Program-made: the position numbers and the translations under genes | The notes under the pieces: model-generated | The model's input: only the letters and a program-made list of their open reading frames with translations | Database searches by the model: none | What the model was told of the DNA's origin: nothing | From: Bisporella sp. PMI_857 | Lineage: Eukaryota; Ascomycota; Leotiomycetes; Helotiales; Helotiaceae | DNA length: 64,000 nt | NCBI GenBank assembly: GCA_021307315.1 | Contig: JAJSPD010000004.1 | Coordinates: 620,001 to 684,000 of the forward strand | Direction of reading: 5' to 3' | Shown here: positions 23,205 through 34,414 of the stretch, in pieces | Layout of the letters: each line of letters opens with the position of its first letter | Numbering within the stretch: position 1 is the stretch's first letter

Positions 23205-24412
23205 ATGCCTTCTAAAACAACCAGTTTCACAGGACCTAGAAAAATAGAGCTTTCTGGATCTCCAAAAGAGGTATGCTTGGAATCTTACGACTGAGGAGGT
23301 ATATTTATCTGACCCTATTGTGGAAAGATAGGCTTTAAGCATGGCGAATTACTCGCTTCAGAGATTCGGAGTCAGGTTCAGGTCTATGAGAGCATGTTCT
23401 TGCAAACATCAAAGCTAAGCTGGCAAGATGTGCGAGATGTAGCCAGAGAGTATACGATAGCAATTAAGGAGCTCACGCCATTTTTGCATACCGAGATGGA
23501 AGGTATTGCTGAAGGAGCCGGACTTGATATTTTAGACGTCGTTGCCTTGAATTGTAGAAGTGAGATCGCGTTAGGACTTTTCTCAGATGGCTGCACGAGC
23601 CTGGGATGGAATACTCAAAACGACGACGTCTTCCTAGCCCAGAACTGGGACTGGACCACAAGAGTCAAAGAGAATCTCGTCTTGATGTCGATAGACCAGC
23701 CTGAGAAACCTAAGATCTGGATGGTCACCGAAGTGAGTCCATACAAGCATGCCAGATTCACGCCTCATACTAAAGGGTAAAACAGGCAGGCATTGTTGGC
23801 AAAATAGGTTTCAACTCAGCATCTGTCGGGACGACACTAAACGCTATCCGAGCCAAACCGACCGACTCCTCCAAAATCCCCATCCACGTAGCCCTCAGAC
23901 TCTGTCTCGAGTCGCCCTCCAAAGACGCCGCGGTATCAAAGCTCGAATCCCTAGGCGGCATTGCCTCTTCAGCACATATTCTCATCGCGGATCCCCTCGG
24001 CCCGCTTAGCCTCGAGCTTTCACCCAAAGGAAACGTTTACATCTCTCCCAGCGAAAAGGGAGTCGTCTGCCACACGAACCATTTCCTGGAGAACAAGCAC
24101 GTAACCGAGCCGTTCTGGTTATCTGGGTCTCCCGTGAGACTTGATAGGATAAGGGAATTGACCGACGGCCTTGCGGGGCGGAGAAAGCCTATCACGGCAG
24201 ACGTTTTGAGGAGGGAGGTTTTCTCTGATTTGTTCAATGCGCCGCAGGCAATTTGCTGTCAGGAGGACGAGACGAGGCCAGTGGAAACGAGAAGCAGTAC
24301 TTTGTTTAACATTGTGATGAACTTTGCGGAAGGGAAGCAGCCGGAAGGGGAGGTGATCTGGGGTAGGCCGGGTAGTGGTGAGGAGGGCCCGGTTTTGAAG
24401 TTACCTTGGTGA
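23205..24412 (+). CDS. Peptidase C45 / isopenicillin N acyltransferase-like protein
   Basis: Acyl-CoA:6-aminopenicillanic acid acyltransferase family (PenDE/AatB-like, an N-terminal nucleophile hydrolase that cleaves itself to become active). Exons 23205-23270, 23328-23732 and 23786-24412 give 365 residues, close to the usual 357. Splicing the first intron at GAAAG restores the family's IGFKHGE start. The self-cleavage site is visible as DGCTSLGW, with the nucleophile at about Cys111 (Cys103 in Penicillium). AQNWDWT, SVGTTLNAI and VCHTNHF are also typical. The C-terminus KLPW lacks the peroxisomal ARL-type signal of the penicillin enzyme, so a cytosolic location is inferred. No ACV synthetase or IPNS lies nearby, so a role in penicillin synthesis is not indicated; the substrate is probably another amide or peptide. 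It converges with DOM34, with 130 bases between the ends. Confidence 0.9.
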
Positions 24413-24542
24413 TATATGTCTACACATCGTTGTGAAATTATATTTCCAATAGGTAAATATATTGAAATTGCAGTTCAGGCTTGCACATATGAACCACATG
24501 ATATGCAATGCTTTTATTCTTAAATTATGTCTGGCAATCAGC

Positions 24543-25721
24543 TTAACCTGCCTCGTTGGTAGCTTCTCCATCGTCGTCGTCGTCGTCTAAATCCTCGATA
24601 GGAAAAGTCAATATAGCAGCGATCCCCCCAAGGCCCTCTAGTCGTTTTCCGCTTTCGTGATCACTGCTTAATATCCTAGCTTCGCCCCCGCCCTCTCTGA
24701 CTCTGTCCACTAATGCCACCCATCGTTTTCTGACGCCGATTTCTTGACTTCTGAACAGCGAGTTATTAATGAGAAGAGTACCGCCACCTGGGCCAACTGC
24801 TCCTTTTTCTACCGCTTTCTCAACCTCCGTAGGTCCATACCACGCCCTGCCATCATCCAGACGAAGCAGTGTCATGAAGTCATCCATAACTTGGGTCTCC
24901 TTTGCATATTTTGTGTCTCTTAGCTTGGCAAGAACCTCTGGGCTTTTAAGCACCTCGTTCAGACTATGCACATGCCCAGAACTCGAATGTACAACCAGGA
25001 AATTGCTCTTGTTGGCGAGTATTTTCTTATTTCCTGTCCGTGTTGCCTCATCGAGAACGTATTTCTGAAAACCTGCTGCTGTAAAGCCAGAGCTGGCAAG
25101 CAATAATGGCCTTGGTTCTGTGATATCAACATGCCGTAGCAGTGTTTCCAGTGTCGTTTGATAGAACTTTAAAAGTCCTTTGTCGTGTTCGGTGGCTTTG
25201 CCAGCCCTTTTCTTTGGCACAGTTGTCTCTACCCGCTGCTTTAATATTGTTTGATGCTCCGTGATGAGGCAAATATTTGCCAGACCCTCTTGCATCACAA
25301 CTGCTGGCACTGTTCCTTCCTTGTCTTGTCTGACAGCCTCCCTTACCACTTCTAATGACACAGAGTCCCATCCCTCGCTCTTCTCTAGAGTAAAATTTCG
25401 GTGTAGCTCGAGGTCCAAAGTATGATATGCCCCTAATTTTACCCATTTGTTCTCCTCGGCCACTCGACCACTAACATGAAGTTGCCCTGCCTGGGGATCA
25501 AAGTCTATATTTGTGACACGGATAACAAGGGTTGTATGCACACGCGTGGAACTGGAGCTTCCAGTCGAACTTTCGGTGGCTACCCGTCGTATGGCAGAAG
25601 CACGGAGAAGGTCCTGCGCAGCTATTAAATTGTAGGCATGCCACATGTCCTCTGGCTCTTCAGGAAATAGGGTAATTGTTCCTGAGCCATCGCGCTCAAT
25701 ATTTTGTTTGATGAGACGCAT
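24543..25721 (-). CDS. DOM34: Pelota / Dom34 ribosome rescue factor
   Basis: Intronless gene for 392 residues. Dom34 binds the empty A site of stalled ribosomes with Hbs1 and promotes subunit splitting in no-go and non-stop decay. The family start MRLIKQNIERDGSGTITLFP and the block EDMWHAYNLI are clear. They are followed by the N-terminal Sm-like domain (to about residue 130), the central eRF1_2-like domain (NICLITEHQTILKQRVETTVP, then LLLASSGFTAAGF) and the eRF1_3-like C-terminal domain (TLLINNSLFR, GGIAAILTFPIED). The GGQ motif of eRF1 is absent, as expected for Pelota. The protein ends in a run of six aspartates, seen in the DNA as a short CGT/GTC repeat near 24573. It diverges from the HAL2-like gene across a 373 bp shared promoter. 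Confidence 0.97.
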   Translation of the reverse strand: MRLIKQNIERDGSGTITLFPEEPEDMWHAYNLIAAQDLLRASAIRRVATESSTGSSSSTRVHTTLVIRVTNIDFDPQAGQLHVSGRVAEENKWVKLGAYHTLDLELHRNFTLEKSEGWDSVSLEVVREAVRQDKEGTVPAVVMQEGLANICLITEHQTILKQRVETTVPKKRAGKATEHDKGLLKFYQTTLETLLRHVDITEPRPLLLASSGFTAAGFQKYVLDEATRTGNKKILANKSNFLVVHSSSGHVHSLNEVLKSPEVLAKLRDTKYAKETQVMDDFMTLLRLDDGRAWYGPTEVEKAVEKGAVGPGGGTLLINNSLFRSQEIGVRKRWVALVDRVREGGGEARILSSDHESGKRLEGLGGIAAILTFPIEDLDDDDDDGEATNEAG

Positions 25722-26094
25722 CTTTCAAAGCCTGTAGAGTAAGTGTTCAAGAACTTAACTAGCACTGATATTAGTGCTAAGCTTCTTTCCTTGGACGCTT
25801 ATCAAGCCTCCCCGGTTCTTCTCTCCTTGATGTGAAGGAGGAAGAGAAGGTCAATAACTTTTTTCTCCTGTTAGACGGTGGTACTCTTCTAGTATCCACC
25901 AATCCAAAAGAAAGTGCAGTGTCAAGCATGTGACGTATTGTCTACTCGCTTATCTTAGGTTGGGCGGGAAGTGGGGCTTTCCTGCTAGAAGATCATCATC
26001 GCCGCCCACTGTATCAGGCTAGTTCTAAATCGCCAGTTTTTTCGACATTAACTGGGTGAGCTCTTGCAAACTCATAGCTAGTCCTTGGTGAGGC
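25722..26094. promoter_or_regulatory. Shared divergent promoter of DOM34 and HAL2
   Basis: 373 bases separate the divergent start codons (or 541 if HAL2 starts at its internal Met). No canonical TATA box stands out. The arrangement itself is the evidence for a shared regulatory region. Confidence 0.55.
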
Positions 26095-27327
26095 TTGACG
26101 TGGATTTATGCTTACTTAATGCTCAATCGCACAACTCAATCAACACTTTTTCTCCTATCTCTTCTAGTTGTCACGCTGGCTGCTCTCACTAAATTCTTGC
26201 CTCGCCTTTCGCTTGTCTCGCATCACTTTCCCACCAAGACGTTCGTCACAACATCTGCCAGAATGACCAATTACAGTAAAGAGCTCGAGGTTGCAGAACT
26301 TGCTGTCCAGCGAGCGGCTATTCTCACAAAAAGAGTCTTCCATGAGAAGGCGAAAGGGACAATCTCGAAAGACGACAAGTCCCCTGTCACTATCGGAGAT
26401 TTTGGCGCACAAGCTCTTATCATAGCAGCCATAAAGTCGAACTTCCCGGATGATGAGGTTGTAGGAGAGGAAGAAGCACAGACTCTGCGAGATGATACGC
26501 ATTTGAGGGACCAAATATGGGAATTGGTCAAGGGAACTACATTGCCTGATACTAGCGCCGAAAAAATACTTGGAGGGCCAATTAAAAGCATAGATGCTAT
26601 GTTAGATGCCATTGATGCTGGCAACAGTCCTGGAGGTCCCAAGGGCAGAATATGGGCATTGGATCCTATTGATGGGACTAAAGGCTTTCTTAGAGGTGGA
26701 CAATATGCTGTTTGCCTAGCATTGATGGTTGATGGAGATGTTAAAGTTGGCGTGTTGGGTTGCCCAAATTTGCCAGTAGATGATTCTGCACCTCTGACTG
26801 CTGAGTCCGGTGTGGACCAGACTGATGCAGAAGGCAAAGGTGTGCTATTCTCAGCTATATCTGGTCAGGGTGCTACAAGCCGGCCATTGAATGGCAATAG
26901 CTCCGAAAAGAAGGCCATTCGGATGAAGCCGGTGGAAGACATCACGCAAGCAACATTCTGTGAAAGTGTTGAGGCCGGCCACTCCTCTCATGGAGATCAG
27001 TTTGCAATTGCTTCCAAGCTTGGTGTCATAACGGCCAGCGTTAGGATGGACTCTCAGGCAAAGTATGGTTCCATTGCACGAGGAGCAGGTGACATTTATC
27101 TCCGTCTGCCTGTTAGCGCAACATACCAAGAGAAAATCTGGGATCATGCAGCTGGCGACCTCATCGTTCGAGAAGCTGGCGGACAAGTCACTGATTCTTT
27201 AGGAAGGAGGTTAGATTTCAGCAAAGGCAGAACCCTTGCAGAAAACAAAGGTGTTGTGGCTGCACCAGCAGCTATCCATAGCCATGTACTCGATGTCGTT
27301 AAAGAAGTTCTAGCGGCAAAGAAATAG
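26095..27327 (+). CDS. HAL2: 3'(2'),5'-bisphosphate nucleotidase, Hal2/Met22 type
   Basis: Intronless frame of 410 residues. The enzyme dephosphorylates PAP/PAPS in sulfate assimilation and is the Li+/Na+-sensitive salt-tolerance target in yeast. It belongs to the FIG superfamily. The metal-binding motifs are visible: GEEEAQ near the N-terminus, DPIDGTKGFLRGGQYAVCLA, and IWDHAAGDLIVREAGG near the end. The core normally begins with a sequence like MTNYSKELEVAELAVQRAA, here at Met57 (26263). The 56-residue extension before it is hydrophobic and then basic (LFLLSLLVVTLAALTKF). It could be a signal anchor or mitochondrial leader, or simply in-frame leader sequence. Both starts are plausible; the longer frame is given. 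It converges with the uL6m gene, with 85 bases between the ends. Confidence 0.94.
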   Translation: MTWIYAYLMLNRTTQSTLFLLSLLVVTLAALTKFLPRLSLVSHHFPTKTFVTTSARMTNYSKELEVAELAVQRAAILTKRVFHEKAKGTISKDDKSPVTIGDFGAQALIIAAIKSNFPDDEVVGEEEAQTLRDDTHLRDQIWELVKGTTLPDTSAEKILGGPIKSIDAMLDAIDAGNSPGGPKGRIWALDPIDGTKGFLRGGQYAVCLALMVDGDVKVGVLGCPNLPVDDSAPLTAESGVDQTDAEGKGVLFSAISGQGATSRPLNGNSSEKKAIRMKPVEDITQATFCESVEAGHSSHGDQFAIASKLGVITASVRMDSQAKYGSIARGAGDIYLRLPVSATYQEKIWDHAAGDLIVREAGGQVTDSLGRRLDFSKGRTLAENKGVVAAPAAIHSHVLDVVKEVLAAKK

Positions 27328-27412
27328 CAGGAAAAGTAATGATCAACCCAGTTCCATGTGTTCAATTCGTACATGTACAATGCCATATCGATATAATACA
27401 GTTCCGAAAGAT

Positions 27413-28250
27413 CTATTTGATCTTCTTTGCCTTCAGCTTGATCGTCTCTCCATTCACAAATATGCCCTTACCCTTATAAGGTTCGGGCACTCTCCATTTC
27501 CTGATCTTGGCTGCAAACTGTAAAAGCACCTCCTTCTCTATCCCTTCTAGTAAAATACGAGTTGGTTGGGGTGTGCTTGCTTTGACACCCTTTGGTACTG
27601 GCAGTTCGATGGGATGCGAATATCCAACCTTGAGCATAACAAATTGCTGGCCTTCGAATTCTGGAGATTTGGTCGTAGCCGTATTTTCCACCGTCGCTCT
27701 GTATCCTACCCCTACTAATCGTAAGATCGCTGTGTGTCCTTCTGATACGCCTAATATGTGGTTGTGCAAATATGCTCGAACGGTTCCTAGATTATTTCAA
27801 TTAATGGGCTTTTAGAAGGACCGCAATCCTTACCCCACATCTCCCTCTGCTTCTTTATCTCCTTATCCTGCACCGTCACATACGCCCTCCGTAACTGCTC
27901 ATCATGCTCTAGATTGACAAACGTAGGGATAGCCATGGTCATCGTTCCTGTATCTTCATCAGCCGAATGTCTATCACACAGACTGATCACATACCCAATG
28001 GCCCCTCAATAGATACAACAGGCTTCGCATCTGTATTCCGCGCATCCCTGGCCGACGGCTTCAGGATTGAGAAATTTACTTCAGGCGGTATTGAGAGGGG
28101 CGCTCGTCCAATTTGTGACGGCCTGGTGGTTGTGATGGAAAACGGTCGGGAGGCTGCTGGAAATGCTGGTACAAGGAATAATGGGAGAGAGATAGATGGC
28201 GCAGAGGCAATTGCCCTCCTTGCGCCATGTGAGCGAGCCGTGGAGAACAT
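27413..28250 (-). CDS. MRPL6: Mitochondrial large-subunit ribosomal protein uL6m
   Basis: Exons on the minus strand: 28250-27995, 27947-27834 and 27786-27413 (247 residues). The first exon begins with a basic, Ser/Ala-rich mitochondrial targeting sequence (MFSTARSHGARRAIASAPS). SQIGRAPLSIPPEV and SIEGPLG then start the L6 fold. Splicing gives KEIKKQREMWG followed by TVRAYLHNHILGVSEGHTAI, then RLVGVGYRA and KGKGIFVNGE near the C-terminus, all characteristic of bacterial-type L6. Introns are 47 bases each, GTATGT...ACAG and GTAAGG...CTAG, and both interrupt a Gly codon after its first base. Length and order fit mitochondrial L6 of the mitoribosomal 54S subunit. Confidence 0.95.
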
Positions 28251-29287
28251 GGTATGCTTGTTCTCGCCGACACTGAGTAGCAGAAGTTTAGGAAATTTGG
28301 GTGAAGCCCTTGGTCACGTGGCAAAGGATGCCAAGCGTACCTGCCCAATTGCCGTCCATCTTTCGTGACGATTTCGAGTTCCTCGCATCACCTCAATTCA
28401 AGGACACCCACTAGAAGCTGTAGATTTTGGAACTCCTCTTTCTTATCTGTTCGCATAGCCTAGAGGCTACAGGGTCCCTCTATTCTGATTTTGGGACAGC
28501 ATCCTCCGGCATCATAGTTCTTTAGAATGCGACTTCTATAGTTGGAAATCGACATCATGGGAACGATGGAATTTGAGTATATTTAGTGTTCCATAGTACA
28601 AAACCCTGTGTACTTTGCATTTAGGCACACTCAAGGCAGTATCGACCAGAATATTGTTATTGCTGGTAAACATACATAGCACCTTGCTAGACACCTGGGA
28701 ATGTAAATACCTCCTGGGCTATTAGTATCAGACATCTCGTCATCCGTAACACCTAATCGCGACGGAGTCGATTCCCTACTAGCTATGGGTATATCAAAGC
28801 TCATATGTTATTCAACATTCTTTCCATTTCAAGGAGTAGTCTTGGCGTGCCTACCATATTGGGCCTCAACCCAATATTGGTATCTCATGTATGCATTTTT
28901 TAAGCTTCACGTTCTATGTCAAGAACACCAATCAAATCCATTCTTTCTTGCCGTTATTGATGGGGCTCTTCCCCCTTTTAAGTGGTAAATGACTGTGTTT
29001 ACTTCGCTTAGAGATTCCTCTGTCTACAACTCGTTATGTCAATCGCTTCATGTCATCGTCGTTGATCTCTCTACAACGGTGACGAAGAAGCACGCATCAT
29101 CTCCAAATCCCTGGACTATAATGAAAGCTTGAAGATTTAGCACCACCTCTGGAGCGTCCAGTAATTTGAAAGCTTCAATTATTGATAGATATAGCGTCTT
29201 CGTTACACGTCGTTCCTTATTCACGAGTCAACTTCTAGATTGCCCAAGTTCACCTTGAGACCCATGCGCTGCAAGATATTATTTACC
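28251..29287. other. Intergenic region
   Basis: Divergent region between uL6m and the KAR5 homologue. A 67-codon frame (28785-28988) shows no motif. No gene or RNA is supportable. Confidence 0.55.
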
Positions 29288-31130
29288 ATGGCTTACCTCC
29301 GTGGAGTGATACTCCTACTATGTCTGCCTCTCATGGTCTGCGCGTTCAACCCATTCAAAAGCGCTTCTCAAGAAGTTTCTGCACGCAATGGTGAGAATAT
29401 CGTCTTGATTGCAAATTCTACCGACTGATATAGATAGATCGAGCCGAGGCTTTACCAGAGCTCAATCCCAAAGAACTTCTTGAGGCTACGTTACGAAAAC
29501 CTGAGATTTATACGAAAGCGATTCTTGAACTGAAAAGACTTGAAGAGGAACCTATATGCCACAGGGTAGCCGCTCAGCTACTCATGAATAATTGCCGAGG
29601 GCTAGAAAATATGGGAGATTCTGAATACCAGTTTCATTCTGCTCATCTTCAACGACATCATGTCGAGAGTTTCGCAGCGAGCCTTGCGCTCTGTGACTTG
29701 GAGCGTGGTGGGTTCATCATCCCTCCTGCGTGCGTGCAGTTCACGAGTTCATATCTAATGAGAGCTTCACATGGTGCCAAAGGGAGACTGGAGGTATCTC
29801 CAGATCAGGTGGGCTCGTGTCTTGGCGCACTTGGCCAAGATCACTCCCACTGGATGACTTGGTTGAGTTACAGAGATAAAGCTTTGTTATTCTGTCGTGC
29901 TGCTAGATTTGATATCGATAAAGGTTTGTATACTCATTACAACCAACGAAGATTGAATTTTGGGTAACAAGTTACAGACCAAGCAATTCTTTCTCACAAA
30001 AAGCTCACTCAGATCATGGCCGAATTCGCTGATGGACTGGATGAGGATTTACGAAGCATCAAGCAGAAAATGTCAGATCAAGCGCATGCCACAGATTCGT
30101 ACTTTGAAGGCATGAAAAGTCAAGCTGAGCACTTGAAAAATAAAATACAGGTGTCAATAGATTCAATATCAACAGATTTTAAGGTTTGAAATCTCCTTTC
30201 ATTGTCTTAAAATTGAATAACAAGTGTAAGGAAGCCGCATCCTCCATTAAGACTACGATTGGGAGTACCAAGGATCTACAGCGGATACTGCGAAATTTAA
30301 TTGAGTCCCTAATGCAAAGTAATGCGGAAATAGCAGCTAGTCGGGAACGAGCTCTGTCAGTCACAACCAACCGGGCAAAGTCTGAGATGGAAGACCTCAG
30401 TCTTTTGGCTGGAGAAACGGGAGCCGCAATAGCTGAGCTAAAAGATTCTATTGTGAGTCTGTCCTCACACACCTCATACTGTCACTAACAATCTTCAGTG
30501 GTCACTCTTACCAGCAATTACATCCCTAGGCATGCGGCAGGATGCGTTAGACAAGGCAAGATTACACCTCTATCACTTCCCATCTTTGCATTATACTAAC
30601 AGCCATCTTAGAGATCTGACCTTCTTTTCGCCACAATGGTTAACATGACTATACTCCTCAAAAATCACACGAAGAGCCTCGAGCAGGCAAATACAGCGGC
30701 ATATGGAATCCATCACAGCCTAGAGAAAGCGGCACTCGCTGCACAGTCCTGGAATGAAACCGTTGGTATTAGCGGTATGCTTGGTGAATATGCCTTACGA
30801 ATTGCATGTCCCATGGTCAGTGTTCTTCTGGGAAACCATGGCCTTCCTCCATCTCTGGCTCGGAATGCAGCTCTCATTCTCGGAGGTTGGTGCCATCTCT
30901 CTACGAAATTTCAAGGATATAATTAATATTTGTTAGGATTTGGAATTGCCGAGTCGGTTGTTAAGATAAGACATTCTACATTTTCGTGGTACAGCTGGGA
31001 CTGGCTCTGGGCCCCAGTCGCTTCCTCTCCAAACATGAGACATATTCCAACACCTCTGCCTTCAGCATCAGGCATGCCTAACATCGATCTCAAACGGAAC
31101 CACTTCGAGGATTTCGTTGAGATTCCATAA
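29288..31130 (+). CDS. KAR5: Kar5/Tht1-like nuclear envelope fusion (karyogamy) protein
   Basis: Seven exons assembled as 29288-29390, 29438-29927, 29979-30183, 30225-30452, 30499-30555, 30612-30885 and 30937-31130 (516 residues). Kar5/Tht1/Brambleberry proteins act in nuclear envelope fusion after mating. The start at 29288 (ACCATGG context) gives a signal peptide ending near VCAFNPF; an ATG at 29264 is an in-frame alternative. The Cys-containing segment ICHRVAAQLLMNNCRGLENM and FAASLALCDLERGGFIIPPAC is the conserved lumenal block. A coiled coil follows (ASSIKTTIGSTKDLQRIL and onward), then hydrophobic segments (ALRIACPMVSVLLGNHGLPP, then LARNAALILGG). The intron 30556-30611 has a GC donor. 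The exon 2/3 junction is uncertain: the local protein pattern seems to favour another frame (see findings). Confidence 0.8.
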
Positions 31131-31513
31131 AACTTCCGATTTTATTTCCGCTCTAACAAACTCATCGTCATTTTCCTCAATTTTATATCAGACAGCACCA
31201 AGTCAGCGATGCTTTCGCATTTCTTTCAGTTTTAATTTCGGGGTCCTTATTATTATAAATAGCTTATTTACAAAGTCTATTATCATGGAAGATATAGGTG
31301 CTTGGCAAGGTTACAATATTATTTAGCGGCGTTAGGATGGACATGATACAGGTGTTTCCGTGCTGAAGCACTGCTTAGCACTATGCACAGTTAATTCAGT
31401 ACAACATAATTTATTGGGTGTTTTTTGATATATTACAGCTCCTAATAAATTTTAAGCTCCCTGAACTTGCTAATGTGTTGCTTAGTATTATGAAATGCTC
31501 AAGTTCTTGAGCA
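31131..31513. other. Convergent intergenic region
   Basis: An AT-rich 383-base gap between the 3' ends of KAR5 and the GH92 gene. No gene seen. Confidence 0.6.
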
Positions 31514-34414
31514 CTATCCATCCGGAGCAGCCCAATATTCCCCTTCAGTCTTTGCATCTTTCCCCAGATACCTAGCAGCTCCTTGGAACACCCCTTCAGA
31601 AGTCTCCGTATACCTCAAAGCTCTCTTCCTATAACCGCTCTCAGGCCTTGGCGCATTCCCGGAGAAATTGCCAAATCCAACATACTCCCCCAAGCTCGGC
31701 GGGAGATCCGCAACTCTGGTTCCCCAAGCAGTCTCCTCTTCCCCGAGTATCAGTACTAGCTCCTTACCTTCTGTGAAGAAAGAATGATCAATCCAATTCT
31801 TTGTATACACTTCTCCGTTCAAGATGGCTGACTGGATGTATATGTTTTTGTACGTTGGATCGAAGTTTACATTCCTAATAGTAGCTGTCTTATTTGTCAC
31901 CGGACTCGTGATATTAACGCTCTCAAAGAACGGCGGTGTTATGAGATACACATTTTGTCCCGGATTGGGAAATAGACCCATCATGGAGAAGGCCACGAAC
32001 GAGCCCATTGCGCCACTATCATCGTTGCCTGGTAGGCCATTGTTAGTAGGTGAGAAAAAGCGGGGGATATAAAAGTGTGAGCGTAGTGCGGAGAGTGCGG
32101 GGCGCCCAGCATAGTGGTATTGGAAGACGGTTAGGAAGGCAGGTTCGTTGCCTATGTAGGTGATTCCTTGTTCGTGCAGAAAATTGAGGCGTGAGATAAA
32201 TGCTGCTGGACCCCCAAAGAGTGTGATTAGCGAAGCTTGATCGTGGGGGACGAAGCTGGCATGTCAGTATTACCGGGAATTGAATATAGCTTCGCTGGCC
32301 GACTTACAACGAATACTCCCAGATCGAGCTCTCAAATGTTTCTGAGCCTGTGTTTTGCAAACTGCAAACACTACTAGGGTTGGTGTCAATATTACTGCAT
32401 TTCAATGCATCTTGGAACATATAAGTCCCATTCAAATATCTAGGCTGAAAGAAGCCTTCAAATCCTGTATCGGTCTTATTGGCAAAATACGAAGTTTGGT
32501 CGGCTTTGAAAAGGTTTTTCCAATTGCCGCTTCGAGCGGTATACTTTTCCACATCTCCATCGTTCCCTCCAAGTCCAGAGGCAATTTGGCTGATAACAAA
32601 GTCGTTGTAGCTGTATTCGAGCGTGCGAGAAAGACTTCTGGTCATGGTGCCAAAGCCCTTGTAGTCAAAGTCTTGGACAGGAATGTAGCCGAGAGCTTTC
32701 CAGGAATCTAGGCCACCGCGGCCTTCGCAGCACCAATCATAAGGCTCAACCTCCTACAAAACTGTTTAGTACTACAGCTTTTAGGAAACCTCCTGGGCAT
32801 TCAGCATCCTGATAAGATGGTGGTAGAGAGGAGCGACATACAGCATCCTTAACAACAGCCTCATACCCAAGATTCCAATCAATGCCTTCCTTCAGCCCCT
32901 TGATGAACGCATCAGCAAGCACCACATCCGCGTTTGAACCACCCTGTGTATATCCTCTATTAAGGCTCATTCTACAGTCTGGTAACCAGCCTACATGAAC
33001 ATAGGTATCTATCAGGGATCGGACTTGTCTCGCTACAGTTATCGGATCAGTAACTATCAAGAAGGGCATCTGTGACCGAAATAAGTCCCATATACTGAGT
33101 ACGTTAGAAGCACGTTCTCTTCCGGGCGAGAAATTTTACCAATAGAAGGAGTCAAAGTATGGCTCGCCGCTTTTCCACAGCGGGTTCTCGCCTGTCCAAT
33201 CCTGTGGATTGACCATCGTACGATATATTCCGCTGTAGAAATTGGTCAAAACGGAAGTGTCAGTGATTCCGCTCGTGGATACTGCTATCGGGCTCAACTT
33301 AATTCTCCATATTTCTTCTGCGGCAGTGGAAGTGGCCTCAAAATCGAAGTTGGGGATTTCCTTTTCGGAATTTTGGCACGCTTGTGCACTACTAATCATG
33401 CTCACCCCAACTCTGGCTAGAATTCCATCTCCGGGATTTTGAAACCGGACAAAGGCCCCCCCAGGCAGTGGATAGCCATTGATCGAACGCGAGATCGTCA
33501 AGGTCTTGACGACAGTGCTTGCTCTTGAGTTGGCAAATATTCCGTTATCTCGGATGGGTGCTCCGGAAAAGTCGGCGCAAAAGTATGCAACATAATTACC
33601 CTGGCCAAAGCTTGGGAGGAAGCGGGCATTGCCAGTGACTCTGCCAGTGTTCTCATCTACGGTGATGGTCCCATTGTCTTGACGAGAGTCTGATAGGTCT
33701 GACAAGTCCAGGAGAACCAGCGGTTTTGAAGCATTTCCGTTGGCATCTGCTGCTGGGAATTTGAAGCGAAAGAGTGACGTGTGTTGCGCTGTGGTCATCT
33801 CTGCTTGGATTCCGTTAACCAGTGTAACTCCAAAGTATCCCGGAGATGCCTCTACGGAGCTTGCAATGTAACGTATCTTTCTAGACCTCTTCGGATAACT
33901 CTAGATCGATTGTGTCAGCATATTTAACTGTTAGTCTTCAAACTTTCAATGGAAATAAATAGCAATGATATCATCGTACACATCCATTGACATCATCCCC
34001 ATTACAACTCGTGTACGGAAACAAAGGAAAATTTCCGAGGGATGGAGAACCTCCCGTCCCCGAATCATGCATCGTCGAAAATCCGGTGATATTCGATCCA
34101 TCAGTGGTAAATCCACCTTGATTGCTGCTCGAATCGGTGTCTGCAACTGCTTTGGCCATCCCTTTGCAAAGTTAAGGATCATTTCACCCGCGTGACAGGA
34201 GAAAATACCATATGGGAGAGTTGCACCTGGGAACACATTACCTAGGTATTCGATCAGCATTGTGTTCACTACGGTTTTGTCTCTTATACCAACCTCCATT
34301 GGAGGATCCGATCAAGGGTTCTACATAGTCAAGAACGTCATATGAAGCATCCTGAGCTATACTGCCAATTATGAACGCTGCAATTGCGGGTGCGTAGAGC
34401 TTTATTATCGTCAT
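31514..34414 (-). CDS. GH92 alpha-1,2-mannosidase, secreted
   Basis: Seven exons on the minus strand: 34414-34294, 34241-34209, 34161-33980, 33900-33140, 33094-32842, 32753-32308 and 32255-31514 (845 residues). Family 92 enzymes are calcium-dependent exo-alpha-mannosidases that trim mannans and N-glycans. A signal peptide is present (MTIIKLYAPAIAAFIIGSIA). Diagnostic blocks are VEPLIGSSNGG, VFPGATLPYGMAKAVADT, FSTMHDSGTGG, SFYCIWDLFRSQMP, VEPYDWCCEGRGG, WEYSFFVPHDQASLI (holding the likely acid glutamate) and NGLPGNDDSGAMGSF (the acidic pair that activates water). The introns are required, because each block is rebuilt across a junction. A 33-base second exon encodes part of the PGATLPYG block. 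Secretion is inferred; the preferred linkage cannot be told from sequence. Confidence 0.95.
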
